Shown here: piece by piece, positions 35,057 to 43,569 of the stretch | Numbering within the stretch: the stretch's first letter is position 1 | Layout of the letters: every line of letters starts with the position of its first letter | Origin: DATFRX01 sp035630615 | Lineage (GTDB): Bacteria > Actinomycetota > Actinomycetes > Propionibacteriales > Nocardioidaceae | Direction of reading: 5' to 3' | NCBI GenBank assembly: GCA_035630615.1 | Contig: DASQKI010000109.1 | Span: 3,304 to 67,303 of the forward strand | DNA: 64,000 nucleotides | Made by a program: the position numbers and the translations under genes | Notes under the pieces: generated by a model | Seen by the model: only the letters and a program-made list of their open reading frames with translations | Database searches by the model: none | Told to the model about the DNA's origin: nothing

Positions 35057-36817
35057 TCAATCGGCCAGCGAGCGTACGTCGGACAGGTCGCGCCAGATCA
35101 CCACGCCGTCGACCGGCTCCGGCTCGTATCCGATCAGCCGGGTCGCCTGGTCCCGGACGAGCTCGCTGTTGTAGCCCGGACCCAGCACGGCCGCGCAGAC
35201 GTCCCACGCCTCGAGGTCGGCCGCGAACGCCCGGCGATTGGCCGGAGTCGCCGGCTGCAGCACACCACTCAAGAACACCGACTCGAACAGGGCCCGGGTA
35301 AAGCTCGAGGCGCCTCCGAAGTACGCCTGCCCGCCCGGCCCGGGGCCGATGAAGTAGCCACCGGGCATCGCGAAGGACATGTCGGCGTCGGCCTGCCAGA
35401 GCATCGGGTCGGTGAACGCCGGCGACGGATACGGCAACACCAGCACGGTGCCGTCGCAGTCCAGCGCGTCGGCGGCTCGTCCGGAGGCAAACAACTCCGG
35501 GGTCTCCGGCGCGTCTGCAGCGGCCAGCTGCGCCGGCAGCAGCGGCACCAGCGCACCGGCGGCGACCACCGCGCCGACGACTCGCGGTGTCAGTCGATAG
35601 CGCGCCAGATCGTCGAGCGCGAACGCCAGCCCGGCCCCGACGAGGCCCGCCGTCAGCAACGCGAATCGGGTCTGGACGACGTGTTCCAGCCCGGGCAGTC
35701 CGTCGACCCAATCCCACGGCAGCCGGGGGCCGTGCTCCGCGCCGTCGACGGTCAGCCGCTCGCCGAGCGCGAAGACGGCCGCGACGACAGCCGTGAGCAA
35801 CGCCACGCGGATCCGCACGTTGCGCCAGCGCAGCACGAGCAACGCGACCGCGAGGATCGCCAACGGCCAGCCGAGATAGGCCGTGTGCTCCTCGAGCCCG
35901 CCGGGAAACGCCGTCGACCGCTCGACCGAGCCGTCGGTATGCAGCCACTGCAGCTCGGTCGGGACGACATACCCCGCGAGATCGGCCGAGTAGTACGCCG
36001 GGTCGAACGGCAAGCCGTGCTGCTCCAAGGGACCGAACAGTTGGAAGCCCAGCGGCAGCCCCGCAACCAGAACGAAGACGCCAAGCGCCTGTGCTCCACG
36101 CAAAGCGACGATCCGCACCCGCTCCTCCACGAGCTCTGGCCGGTTGAGCGCCAGCACGGCGACCAACACGACCGCCACGACACCGGTGAGGACGAGTACC
36201 TCTTCACCGATCAACACCTGCGCCCCGGCGGCCAGTCCGAGCAGGATCGCGTGCCGCCGCCGCGGCTCGTCGTCGACGACCAGCCGTACGACGAGATAGA
36301 GGATCACCGGCACCAAGACGTTGAAGACCAGGTTGGGATGGCCGTGCGACTGCGCGAGCATCGCGGGCGAGAAGCCGAACACGGCCCCGCCGACCGCAGC
36401 CGCGACCGGCCGGACATCCAGGCCACGCAGGCAGCCGTATGCGGTGGCCGCCGAGCCCGCCATGCCGAGTGCCAGCACTACCGTGACGGCGGCCAGGCCG
36501 CCCCAGAGCGCCGTCACCGGCCACACGATCAGCGCCGGCAGCGACATGCCGTTGTTCCACATCAGGTTGATGCCGGTCGGGGCGTTGAGCGTGTCGGTGA
36601 ACCACGGGTTGTCGCCGTGCGCCACTGCGTGCGGCGTCCACTCCAGCAGCCAGGCAAACAACGCCGTGTCGCCCGGATTGACCGCGCTGGTGCGCTCGCC
36701 GAGCGGGTGCCACAGCGACCAGGTCACGACGACCGCGCCGACCGCGTACGCCAGCAGCACGAACGCCGTCGTGAGCGACGAACGCGGCGGCATCGCTGCC
36801 CACCGTGGAAGGTTCAT
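35057..36817 (-). CDS. Multi-pass membrane protein, GT-C-like, unidentified
   Basis: 586 residues with about eleven membrane segments. The N-terminal loop after the first helix (NPGDTALFAWLLEWTPHAVAHGDNPWFTDTLNAPTGINLMWNN) is typical of actinobacterial GT-C-like membrane proteins, and a large C-terminal soluble part ends VDGVVIWRDLSDVRSLAD. Probably acts on the cell surface; the substrate is unknown. Shares its layout and neighbourhood with the DUF2079 gene, and the two may form a unit. Confidence 0.75.
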   Translation of the reverse strand: MNLPRWAAMPPRSSLTTAFVLLAYAVGAVVVTWSLWHPLGERTSAVNPGDTALFAWLLEWTPHAVAHGDNPWFTDTLNAPTGINLMWNNGMSLPALIVWPVTALWGGLAAVTVVLALGMAGSAATAYGCLRGLDVRPVAAAVGGAVFGFSPAMLAQSHGHPNLVFNVLVPVILYLVVRLVVDDEPRRRHAILLGLAAGAQVLIGEEVLVLTGVVAVVLVAVLALNRPELVEERVRIVALRGAQALGVFVLVAGLPLGFQLFGPLEQHGLPFDPAYYSADLAGYVVPTELQWLHTDGSVERSTAFPGGLEEHTAYLGWPLAILAVALLVLRWRNVRIRVALLTAVVAAVFALGERLTVDGAEHGPRLPWDWVDGLPGLEHVVQTRFALLTAGLVGAGLAFALDDLARYRLTPRVVGAVVAAGALVPLLPAQLAAADAPETPELFASGRAADALDCDGTVLVLPYPSPAFTDPMLWQADADMSFAMPGGYFIGPGPGGQAYFGGASSFTRALFESVFLSGVLQPATPANRRAFAADLEAWDVCAAVLGPGYNSELVRDQATRLIGYEPEPVDGVVIWRDLSDVRSLAD

Positions 36818-36905
36818 GGCTTGGGGGACCGCTCTCGCGACGACTCGGACCCCGGCACGCTATCGGCTGAGCGGACGACCGAACCGACGGCCGTCCGTCG
36901 AGCCG

Positions 36906-37586
36906 TCAGTACCAGCCGTTGGACAGCTTGAAGTCGTTGGCGGCGCACGGCGAGCCATAGCGGTCCTGGATGTAGCCCAGGCCCCACTCGATCTGCGTCG
37001 CCGGGTTGGTCTCCCAGTCCGGGCCGGCCGAGGCCATCTTGTAGCCCGGCAGGGCCTGCGGAATGCCGTAGGCGCCCGAGTACGGGTTTTCGGCGAACGG
37101 ATCCCACTGGCTCTCGCCGTACCAGAGGTCGTCGAGGCAGCTGAACTGTGAGGAGTCCCAGCCGTACTCCGGCAGCATCGCGAGCGCGATGTCTTGCGGA
37201 GTCGCGTCGCTCGTCGCCAGCTCCTCCCGCGTGACCGTGACGTGCCCGTCACTAGGGTCAGCGGTGCTCGAGTAGCCCTCCATCGCCTGGGCCTTGAGGT
37301 CGGCGAGCGTCTCGCGATCGAGGTCGCGGCTGACATCGTCGTCGGGAGCGGCTCGCTGGTAGTCGATCGCGTTGGACGACCGCGACGCCTCGGTCGTCGG
37401 AGTGTCCTCGTCTCCCGTGACCACCACAACGGTGCCGGCCACCGCCGCGGCCGCGAGAACGCCACCGGCCGCCGTGAAGGCGGTCGGCCGACGCAGCTCG
37501 GGCATTCGGTCCCGAGTGCGCGCTAGCCGTGAGGGCGAGCGATGGCGAGCCTTGTGCTTCCCTGGTCGAGCGGGCCGTTCGGCCAC
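36906..37586 (-). CDS. Transglycosylase-like cell-wall protein (APF C-terminal-like)
   Basis: 226 residues from GTG 37586, which has GGAG 6 bases upstream. A basic tail and membrane/signal segment (FTAAGGVLAAAAVAGTVVVV) precede a linker and a C-terminal lytic-transglycosylase-like domain (residues ~130-226, FSCLDDLWYGESQWDPFAENPYSGAYGIPQALPGYKMASAG...NPATQIEWGLGYIQDRYGSPCAA). The Glu in YGESQW matches the catalytic position. Likely remodels peptidoglycan. A nested hairpin lies in its 5' region. Confidence 0.85.
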   Translation of the reverse strand: MAERPARPGKHKARHRSPSRLARTRDRMPELRRPTAFTAAGGVLAAAAVAGTVVVVTGDEDTPTTEASRSSNAIDYQRAAPDDDVSRDLDRETLADLKAQAMEGYSSTADPSDGHVTVTREELATSDATPQDIALAMLPEYGWDSSQFSCLDDLWYGESQWDPFAENPYSGAYGIPQALPGYKMASAGPDWETNPATQIEWGLGYIQDRYGSPCAANDFKLSNGWY

Positions 37587-37633
37587 AGGGCACTCCACTT
37601 GTTCTATCGGGCGACGAGTCGGATCGCAGAACA

Positions 37634-37674
37634 GATTTGCTCACACTGCCGGATAACGGCTCCGCGAGCAAATC
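37634..37674. promoter_or_regulatory. Nested hairpin upstream of the transglycosylase
   Basis: Perfect 9-bp arms (GATTTGCTC / GAGCAAATC) at 37634-37642 and 37666-37674, with an inner GCCG/CGGC stem (37648-37660). Read in the minus direction it lies between msiK and the transglycosylase gene. It could be an RNA element controlling that gene or the end of the msiK transcript; no T-run follows. Confidence 0.5.
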
Positions 37675-37712
37675 AACGTGCGGACGAGACCGGCGAGCCC
37701 AAGACAAACCGG

Positions 37713-38810
37713 TCAGACCGGCAGTCGATCGCCGGTGGTCTTGGAGAACAGGTGCACCTTGTCGGGCTGCGCCCCGAGCCGGATCGACGCACCACGCTGC
37801 GGCACCGTCCGCGCCTCGTGGCGGGCGACGACCGCGCCCTCGTGACCGGAGTCCACGCCGGCCTTGAGAGAGGCGTAGACGTACGCGTCGGCGCCGAGCT
37901 CCTCTACGACGTCGACGGTGGCGTCGAGACCGGGAGCGTCCGAGCCAACCGCGGTGAAGTTTTCCGGCCGAATCCCGATCGTCACCTCCTTGTCGCCGTC
38001 AAGGGCGGACCGGGTGGCATGGCTGATCGGCACGACCAGGCTGCCCACCGTGACGCCGTCGCCGTTGACCGAGCCGGAGAACAGGTTCATCGCCGGCGAG
38101 CCGATGAAGCCCGCGACGAAGGAGTTGACCGGCTTGTCGTAGAGGTTGAGCGGCGTGTCGACCTGCTGGAGCAGACCGTCGCTGAGGACGGCGACCCGGT
38201 CACCCATCGTCATGGCCTCGACCTGGTCGTGCGTCACGTAGACGGTCGTGACGCCGAGCCGGCGCTGCAGCGAGGCGATCTGGGCTCGGGTCGAGACGCG
38301 CAGCTTGGCGTCGAGGTTGGACAGCGGCTCGTCCATGAGGAAGACCTGCGGCTCACGCACGATCGCGCGCCCCATCGCGACCCGCTGCCGCTGACCGCCG
38401 GACAGCGCCTTGGGTTTGCGGTCGAGGAACTCCTCGAGTCCGAGCAGCTTGGCGGCCTCCTGCACCTTCTCGGCGCGCTCGGCCTTGCTCTTGCCGGCCA
38501 TCTTGAGCGCGAAGCCCATGTTTTCGGCGACCGTCATGTGCGGGTAGAGCGCATAGTTTTGGAAGACCATCGCGATGTCGCGGTCTTTGGGCGGAGTGCG
38601 GCTGACGTCGACGTCGCCGATCAGTACGCCGCCCTCGGTGACCTCTTCGAGGCCGGCGAGCATGCGAAGCGACGTGGACTTGCCGCATCCGGAGGGGCCG
38701 ACGAGCACCATGAACTCACCGTCTTCGATGGAGAGTTCGAGTTCGTCGACCGCGGGCTTCTCAGCGCCGGGATAAACACAGGACGCCTTGTCGTAAGTGA
38801 CACTGGCCAT
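37713..38810 (-). CDS. ABC transporter ATP-binding protein, MsiK/UgpC type
   Basis: 365 residues: Walker A GPSGCGKST, Q-loop VFQNYALYPHM, signature LSGGQRQR, Walker B VFLMDEPLSNLDAK, then the C-terminal MalK-type regulatory domain (GIRPENFTAVGSD). ATG 38810 follows AAGGAAG. It is separated from the sugar operon by a hairpin and has its own promoter, consistent with a shared energy-coupling ATPase like MsiK. Confidence 0.92.
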   Translation of the reverse strand: MASVTYDKASCVYPGAEKPAVDELELSIEDGEFMVLVGPSGCGKSTSLRMLAGLEEVTEGGVLIGDVDVSRTPPKDRDIAMVFQNYALYPHMTVAENMGFALKMAGKSKAERAEKVQEAAKLLGLEEFLDRKPKALSGGQRQRVAMGRAIVREPQVFLMDEPLSNLDAKLRVSTRAQIASLQRRLGVTTVYVTHDQVEAMTMGDRVAVLSDGLLQQVDTPLNLYDKPVNSFVAGFIGSPAMNLFSGSVNGDGVTVGSLVVPISHATRSALDGDKEVTIGIRPENFTAVGSDAPGLDATVDVVEELGADAYVYASLKAGVDSGHEGAVVARHEARTVPQRGASIRLGAQPDKVHLFSKTTGDRLPV

Positions 38811-38828
38811 GACTGGCACTTCCTTCCA

Positions 38829-38846
38829 CCGGCAGGTACGTGCCGG
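38829..38846. promoter_or_regulatory. Palindrome before the MsiK-type gene
   Basis: CCGGCA-N6-TGCCGG, perfect, just upstream of the ribosome-binding site. Candidate operator or 5' leader hairpin. Confidence 0.4.
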
Positions 38847-38876
38847 ACGATCCGTCGTGGAGAGGGTTGCCCTGTG

Positions 38877-38905
38877 ATTCCACCCTATGGACGCTTCGGG
38901 GTCAA
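38877..38905 (-). promoter_or_regulatory. Promoter of the MsiK-type gene
   Basis: On the minus strand TTGACC (-35, 38900-38905), 17-base spacer, TGGAAT (-10, 38877-38882). Confidence 0.5.
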
Positions 38906-38934
38906 GTACCGGTCCGCGCCCGTTCACGCGGGAC

Positions 38935-38980
38935 GCCCGCGCGACGGCGCCGAGACGGGGACGGCGCCCGTCGCGCGGGC
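38935..38980 (-). terminator. GC-rich hairpin ending the sugar transporter operon
   Basis: Arms 38935-38952 and 38962-38980 (GCCCGCGCGACGG core) match except for one inserted base, with a 9-base loop. It lies 28 bases past the stop at 39008, and a separate promoter follows. Confidence 0.65.
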
Positions 38981-39007
38981 GAGTGGATCAGCGTAGTACG
39001 CGCCGAA

Positions 39008-40168
39008 TCAGCTGGACTTGAGGGTCAGGTTTTCGCCCGTCGCCGGGTCGAACAGGTGCATGTGCTCGGTGTTCATGAACAGCTGCGACGGCTCGCCCTC
39101 GTTGATCCGACTACTGGCGTCGAGCGACACAACGAGCTGGGTGCGGGTGCTCTCGGCTTCCAGCTCACGCTGGATCTCGGCGAGCTTGCCGGCGACCTCG
39201 GGCGAAGTCTCGAAAGGCACGTAGGCGTATTGCTCGTTGCCCAGCCACTCGATGACGTCAACCGTTGCCTGGAACGTCACGCCCCTGCTCTTGTCAGTGA
39301 CCAGGCTGGCGTCCTCGAAGTGCTCTGGCCGCACGCCGGCGATGAGCAGGTCGTGGCCCTCGACCTTGCGCGCGGTTTCGGCCGGCAATGGCGCGGTGAC
39401 AAAGGGCAGCTCGATCGAGCCACCTCGGACCGTCGCCGGCATGAAGTTCATCGGCGGCGAGCCGATGAAGCCGGCGACGAAGAGGTTGACAGGCTGTTCG
39501 TAGAGCTCACGCGGGGTCGCACACTGAAGCAGTACGCCGCGGTTCAACACAGCGACGCGGTCGCCGAGCGTCATCGCCTCGGTCTGGTCATGGGTGACGT
39601 AGACCGTGGTGACGCCGAGCTTGCGCTGCAATCGAGCGATCTCGGTCCGCATCTGCCCACGAAGCTTGGCGTCGAGGTTGGATAGCGGCTCGTCGAATAG
39701 GAAAGCCTTCGCGTCACGAACGATCGCCCGGCCCATCGCCACCCGCTGCCGCTGACCACCGGAAAGGTTGGCCGGCTTGCGGTCGAGGTGCTCGTCGAGC
39801 TCCAGCAGCTCAGACGCCTCGCGCACCTTGGCGTCGACGTCGGCCTTGCTCGCCTTGGCGAGCCGGAGCGGGAACGCGATGTTCTCGTAGACGGTCAGGT
39901 GCGGATAGAGCGCGTAGTTTTGGAACACCATCGACAGGTTGCGATCGCGAGGCGCCTTCTCGTTCACGCGTTCGCCGCCGATGATCATGTCGCCGGCGGT
40001 GATGTCCTCGAGGCCGACGATCATCCGCAGCAGGGTCGACTTTCCGCAACCGGAAGGGCCGACGAGGATCATGAACTCGCCATCGTCGACGTCGATGCTG
40101 ACGTCCTTCACGGCCTCGAAACCGTCGGGGTACTTCTTGTCGATGTTCTTCATTTCAATGGTGGCCAT
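39008..40168 (-). CDS. Sugar ABC transporter ATP-binding protein (SugC-like)
   Basis: 386 residues with Walker A GPSGCGKST, signature LSGGQRQR, Walker B FLFDEPLSNLDAK and a MalK-type C-terminal domain (LLIAGVRPEHFEDA). Close to the MsiK-type protein downstream but clearly distinct. Part of the four-gene operon from 43372: binding protein, two permeases, ATPase. Starts 6 bases after the second permease. Confidence 0.93.
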   Translation of the reverse strand: MATIEMKNIDKKYPDGFEAVKDVSIDVDDGEFMILVGPSGCGKSTLLRMIVGLEDITAGDMIIGGERVNEKAPRDRNLSMVFQNYALYPHLTVYENIAFPLRLAKASKADVDAKVREASELLELDEHLDRKPANLSGGQRQRVAMGRAIVRDAKAFLFDEPLSNLDAKLRGQMRTEIARLQRKLGVTTVYVTHDQTEAMTLGDRVAVLNRGVLLQCATPRELYEQPVNLFVAGFIGSPPMNFMPATVRGGSIELPFVTAPLPAETARKVEGHDLLIAGVRPEHFEDASLVTDKSRGVTFQATVDVIEWLGNEQYAYVPFETSPEVAGKLAEIQRELEAESTRTQLVVSLDASSRINEGEPSQLFMNTEHMHLFDPATGENLTLKSS

Positions 40169-40174
40169 AAGGCA

Positions 40175-41014
40175 TCAACCCTTCACGGCACCGGAGGTCA
40201 ACCCGGCGACGATTCTGCGCTGGAACAAAAGCACGATGATGATGATCGGGATGGTGACGATCACGGACGCGGCCGAGATGGTCGCCACCGCGGGGTTGAA
40301 CTGGTCCGGTCCGACGAAGAAGGCCAACTGGGCCGGGACGGGTCGCGCGTTGGTTGACGACGTCAGCGAGATTCCGAAGATGAAGTCGTTCCAGGCAAAG
40401 AAGAACACCAGGATCGACGCGGTGAACACTCCCGGCGCCGCGAGTGGCACGATCACCTTCCGGAACGCCTGCCACGAGGTCGCCCCGTCGACCTGGGCCG
40501 CCTGCTCCATCTCCCAGGGGATCTCCCGGAAGAACGCCGACAGCGTCCAGATCGCCAGCGGCAGCGTGAAGGACATGTACGGGATGATCAGTCCCGGCCA
40601 CGTGTTGTAGAGGTTCAGCGTGGTCCACAGCTCGAACAACGGGCCGATCAGCGACACGACGGGGAACATCGCAATCGCCAACGCCAGCGACAACACCGCC
40701 CGCTTCCCCCAGAAGTCGAGTCGTGCGATGGCGTAGGCGCACACCGTCGCGAGCCCCACCGACAGCACCGTCGCGATAATCGAGATCCCGAACGAGTTGT
40801 ACAGCGCTCGCCGGAAGTCCACGTTGTGGATCACGGAGTCGTAGTTGTCCCACGTCCAGGTCTCCGGGAGGAACCCGGGGTTACCGACCGGATTCTCCGG
40901 CTTGAACGAGACGGAGATGATCCAGGCAACCGGCAGCAGACACCAGACGAGAATCACGAGAACGCCGACGATCATGCCGACGATCGACCAAGGACTGCGC
41001 TTGCCGCCCATCAT
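40175..41014 (-). CDS. Sugar ABC transporter permease (MalG/SugB-like)
   Basis: 279 residues, six membrane helices; EAA loop EQAAQVDGATSWQAFRKVIVPLAAPGVFTAS near residue 190. N-terminal MIVGVLVILVWCLLPVAWIISVSFKP is typical of the MalG partner. Overlaps the first permease by 4 bases (ATGA). Confidence 0.93.
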   Translation of the reverse strand: MMGGKRSPWSIVGMIVGVLVILVWCLLPVAWIISVSFKPENPVGNPGFLPETWTWDNYDSVIHNVDFRRALYNSFGISIIATVLSVGLATVCAYAIARLDFWGKRAVLSLALAIAMFPVVSLIGPLFELWTTLNLYNTWPGLIIPYMSFTLPLAIWTLSAFFREIPWEMEQAAQVDGATSWQAFRKVIVPLAAPGVFTASILVFFFAWNDFIFGISLTSSTNARPVPAQLAFFVGPDQFNPAVATISAASVIVTIPIIIIVLLFQRRIVAGLTSGAVKG

Positions 41015-41931
41015 GCCTCCCCTCGCGCGCGGGCCAGATCGACCCGGAAGACCTTAACGATCAGGAATGCCAACACCAGGACGCTGAGGAACAACAGCAC
41101 CGACAGCGCCGAGCCGACACCGAGCTCGAACTGCTCGATGACCTGCCGATAGGTGAGGAACGAAACGGACTCGGTGTCTTGTGCACCTCGAGTCATGATG
41201 AAGATGTTGTCGAAGATCCGGAAGGCGTCGAGCGCCCGGAACAAGACGGCCACCATGATCGCGGCCTTCATGTTCGGGATGATCACCTTCCACAACCGCT
41301 GCGACCATGTCGCGCCGTCGACCTTGGCCGCTTCGATCATGTCCTCGGAGATCTGCGACAGGCCGGCCAGCAACAGCAGCGCCATGAACGGCGTGGTCTT
41401 CCAGATCTCAGACGCACAGATCGCGAACATCGCCGGCCAGTGACTGCCGAACCAGTTGTAGTCGTCACTGACGAAAGGCAGCCATTGGTTGATGAAGCCG
41501 TTGTTGATGCTGAAGGCGAACTGCCAGGCGAAGGCGGAGACGACGGTGATGATGCCGTAGGGGATCAGGATCGACGTCCTGATCACTCCTCTCGCGAAGA
41601 TCAACCGGTGCATCACCATCGCGAACACGAACCCGATGACCAGCTCGACCGCGACCGTCACGACCATGATGAACACGGTGTTCCAGATGTCCTGCCACCA
41701 CAGCGAGTCCGTGAGGACGTTCCAGTAGTTCGACAGGCCGACGAACTCTCGGTCGTCCGGAGCGGTCAGCCGATACTGGTACAGGGACAGGTAGAGCGCT
41801 TTGCCCATCGGATAGGCGGTCACCACCAGCATGACCACGATGGCGGGCGCCACCAGCTTCCAGGCCAACCGGTTCTCGCCTCGGGCTCGTTCGGTCATCC
41901 GCGCCTTATGTGTAGTAGTCGCTGCACTCAT
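41011..41931 (-). CDS. Sugar ABC transporter permease (MalF/SugA-like)
   Basis: 306 residues, six membrane helices; EAA loop IEAAKVDGATWSQRLWKVIIPNMKAAIMVAVLFRAL near residue 210. Starts 16 bases after the binding protein gene. Confidence 0.93.
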   Translation of the reverse strand: MSAATTTHKARMTERARGENRLAWKLVAPAIVVMLVVTAYPMGKALYLSLYQYRLTAPDDREFVGLSNYWNVLTDSLWWQDIWNTVFIMVVTVAVELVIGFVFAMVMHRLIFARGVIRTSILIPYGIITVVSAFAWQFAFSINNGFINQWLPFVSDDYNWFGSHWPAMFAICASEIWKTTPFMALLLLAGLSQISEDMIEAAKVDGATWSQRLWKVIIPNMKAAIMVAVLFRALDAFRIFDNIFIMTRGAQDTESVSFLTYRQVIEQFELGVGSALSVLLFLSVLVLAFLIVKVFRVDLARARGEA

Positions 41932-41947
41932 GGGCGTCGCCTCCCTT

Positions 41948-43372
41948 CTAGACCAGACTCTTGCCGGCGAGCGCGGACTGGATGAACGACGCGGAATCCT
42001 GTGGCGTCGACTGCGGATCGACGGAATCGGCCGGATGCCACTGGTTCAGGACGCCGAGCACGATCGAGCTCCAGTACGGCGTCGGCGGCCGTGGTCCGGC
42101 GGTGTCGATGCTGTCGCGGTAGAGCGCCAGCAGGTCCGGCGGGAAGGCCTTGGTCAGTTCGGGTGCCGCGTACGCCTCCTCGCTGGCCGGCATGTTCCCG
42201 GTGTCGATCGCATACTGGATCTGATTATCGACCGACGTGATACAGGCGGCCGCCTCCATGGCGAGTTCCGGGTCGTCGCTGTACGCCCCGATGCCCAGGT
42301 CGATGCCGCCGATCGGTGGCGCGGACGCCTCGCCTGCGACGGTCGCTGGGTACCGCGCCCATCCCATGTCGTCGAAGGTGTCCTTGAACTCCGGCGTGTT
42401 GTAGTTGGCGTACGCGAAGGTCCAATTGACCATGAAGCCACCAGGATCGGCGAACGGACCGAGCACGGTGCCTTCGTTGGACACCGAGAGGTCGGCCTCG
42501 GCGGCCGGCGAGCTGGCGAGCTTCTGGATGACCTGGGCGGCCTCGACACCGGCCTCGGAGCCGATGTCGATACTGGCGTCGGCGCCAGCCTCGGTGTCGG
42601 ACACAATGTCGCCGCCCGCCCCCTCGATGAGGGCGTTGATCCAGACGACATAGCCCTCGTACTTGTTGGCCTGGACACCGACGAAGCCGCCTTGGTCGGA
42701 CGCAGCGTCGATGATGTCGTCCCAGGTCACCGGCTGGCCGTCCTGATTGAGGAGAACGCCGGGCTCGGCTGGTGTCGACGTGTAGGTGAACCCGGCATCC
42801 TCGGCCATCGACTTCCGGAACCACAGCACCTGGGTGTTCGCCCACAACGGGGCCGCGACCAACTCATCATTCCAGGTCGCACCCTCGATCGCGCCCTGGA
42901 GGACGCCTTCGGAAAACTCGGTCTGCATGTCGGCAGGAATCGGCGCGAGGAATCCGGCGTCGGCAAACTCGGCGACAAAGACCGGGTCCAGGCTCATCAG
43001 GTCGATGGTGTTGTCCTCGGCGGCGAGCCGCCGGGCCAACTGGATCCGCTGCTCACTCGCGCTCTGGGGTAGCAACTCGACCTCGATGTCGTACTCGTCG
43101 GACTCTTCGCTGCAGCGCTGAGCGATCCCGCTCTGGCCGAGATTGGCCTCTGTGGTGGGATCCGGATTGATGTACCACGTCAGGGTGGTCTCGCCGCCGC
43201 CGCCGCCGTCGTCTCCGAGGAAGGCGTCGCTCCCGCAGGCCGCGAGGGGAGTGACGGCGAGCGTCAGTCCAGTCGCCAGCGCGGCTCGGCGCCGGAGCCT
43301 GGCCCGTAGATCTCGCCAGGGTGGTAGCCACCCGGCGGATCCGTCATGAGGTCGATGTCGCGCGATGCTCAT
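41948..43372 (-). CDS. Sugar ABC transporter substrate-binding lipoprotein (LpqY-like)
   Basis: 474 residues. A long basic N-region (RARLRRRAALATGLTLAV) and lipobox LAAC (Cys46) mark a lipoprotein. The mature part (LTWYINPDPTTEANLGQSGIAQRCSEES, LPQSASEQRIQLARRLAAEDNTIDLMSLDPVFVAEFADAGFLAPIP) resembles the LpqY-type trehalose-binding proteins of mycobacteria; a trehalose role is an inference. ATG 43372 has GGAGG at 7 bases; the alternative ATG 43378 is too close to it. Confidence 0.9.
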   Translation of the reverse strand: MSIARHRPHDGSAGWLPPWRDLRARLRRRAALATGLTLAVTPLAACGSDAFLGDDGGGGGETTLTWYINPDPTTEANLGQSGIAQRCSEESDEYDIEVELLPQSASEQRIQLARRLAAEDNTIDLMSLDPVFVAEFADAGFLAPIPADMQTEFSEGVLQGAIEGATWNDELVAAPLWANTQVLWFRKSMAEDAGFTYTSTPAEPGVLLNQDGQPVTWDDIIDAASDQGGFVGVQANKYEGYVVWINALIEGAGGDIVSDTEAGADASIDIGSEAGVEAAQVIQKLASSPAAEADLSVSNEGTVLGPFADPGGFMVNWTFAYANYNTPEFKDTFDDMGWARYPATVAGEASAPPIGGIDLGIGAYSDDPELAMEAAACITSVDNQIQYAIDTGNMPASEEAYAAPELTKAFPPDLLALYRDSIDTAGPRPPTPYWSSIVLGVLNQWHPADSVDPQSTPQDSASFIQSALAGKSLV

Positions 43373-43392
43373 CTGCATCCCTCCGGACTCTT

Positions 43393-43408
43393 TGCACCCA
43401 CCAGTGCA
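43393..43408. promoter_or_regulatory. Palindrome upstream of the sugar operon
   Basis: TGCAC-N6-GTGCA, perfect, just upstream of the binding-protein ribosome-binding site. Candidate operator for the sugar operon; no regulator gene is adjacent. The rest of the 197-base gap to phoH shows nothing else recognisable. Confidence 0.4.
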
Positions 43409-43569
43409 TGCCACACCGGGGCCTCCGAGAGGGTCCAGCCGTCAACACGCACCGTTGCGATGTTGCTGCGTTTTATCGGCCTCATCTTGTCGCTGTTTGG
43501 CCGATCCGTCGAGAGGACACCCGTAGGCAATCCCGAATTCACGTAACGGTTTGACCGCCAAGGCCACCG

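Noticed and set aside
34874..36931. 685-residue frame antisense to the 35057-36817 membrane gene
   Set aside because: Charged low-complexity sequence with no domain; the minus-strand gene has membrane helices and family-like loops.
37599..37712. c-di-AMP (ydaO-type) riboswitch before the transglycosylase
   Set aside because: I looked for it because such genes are often controlled this way, but I could not find the conserved core; only a hairpin is reported.
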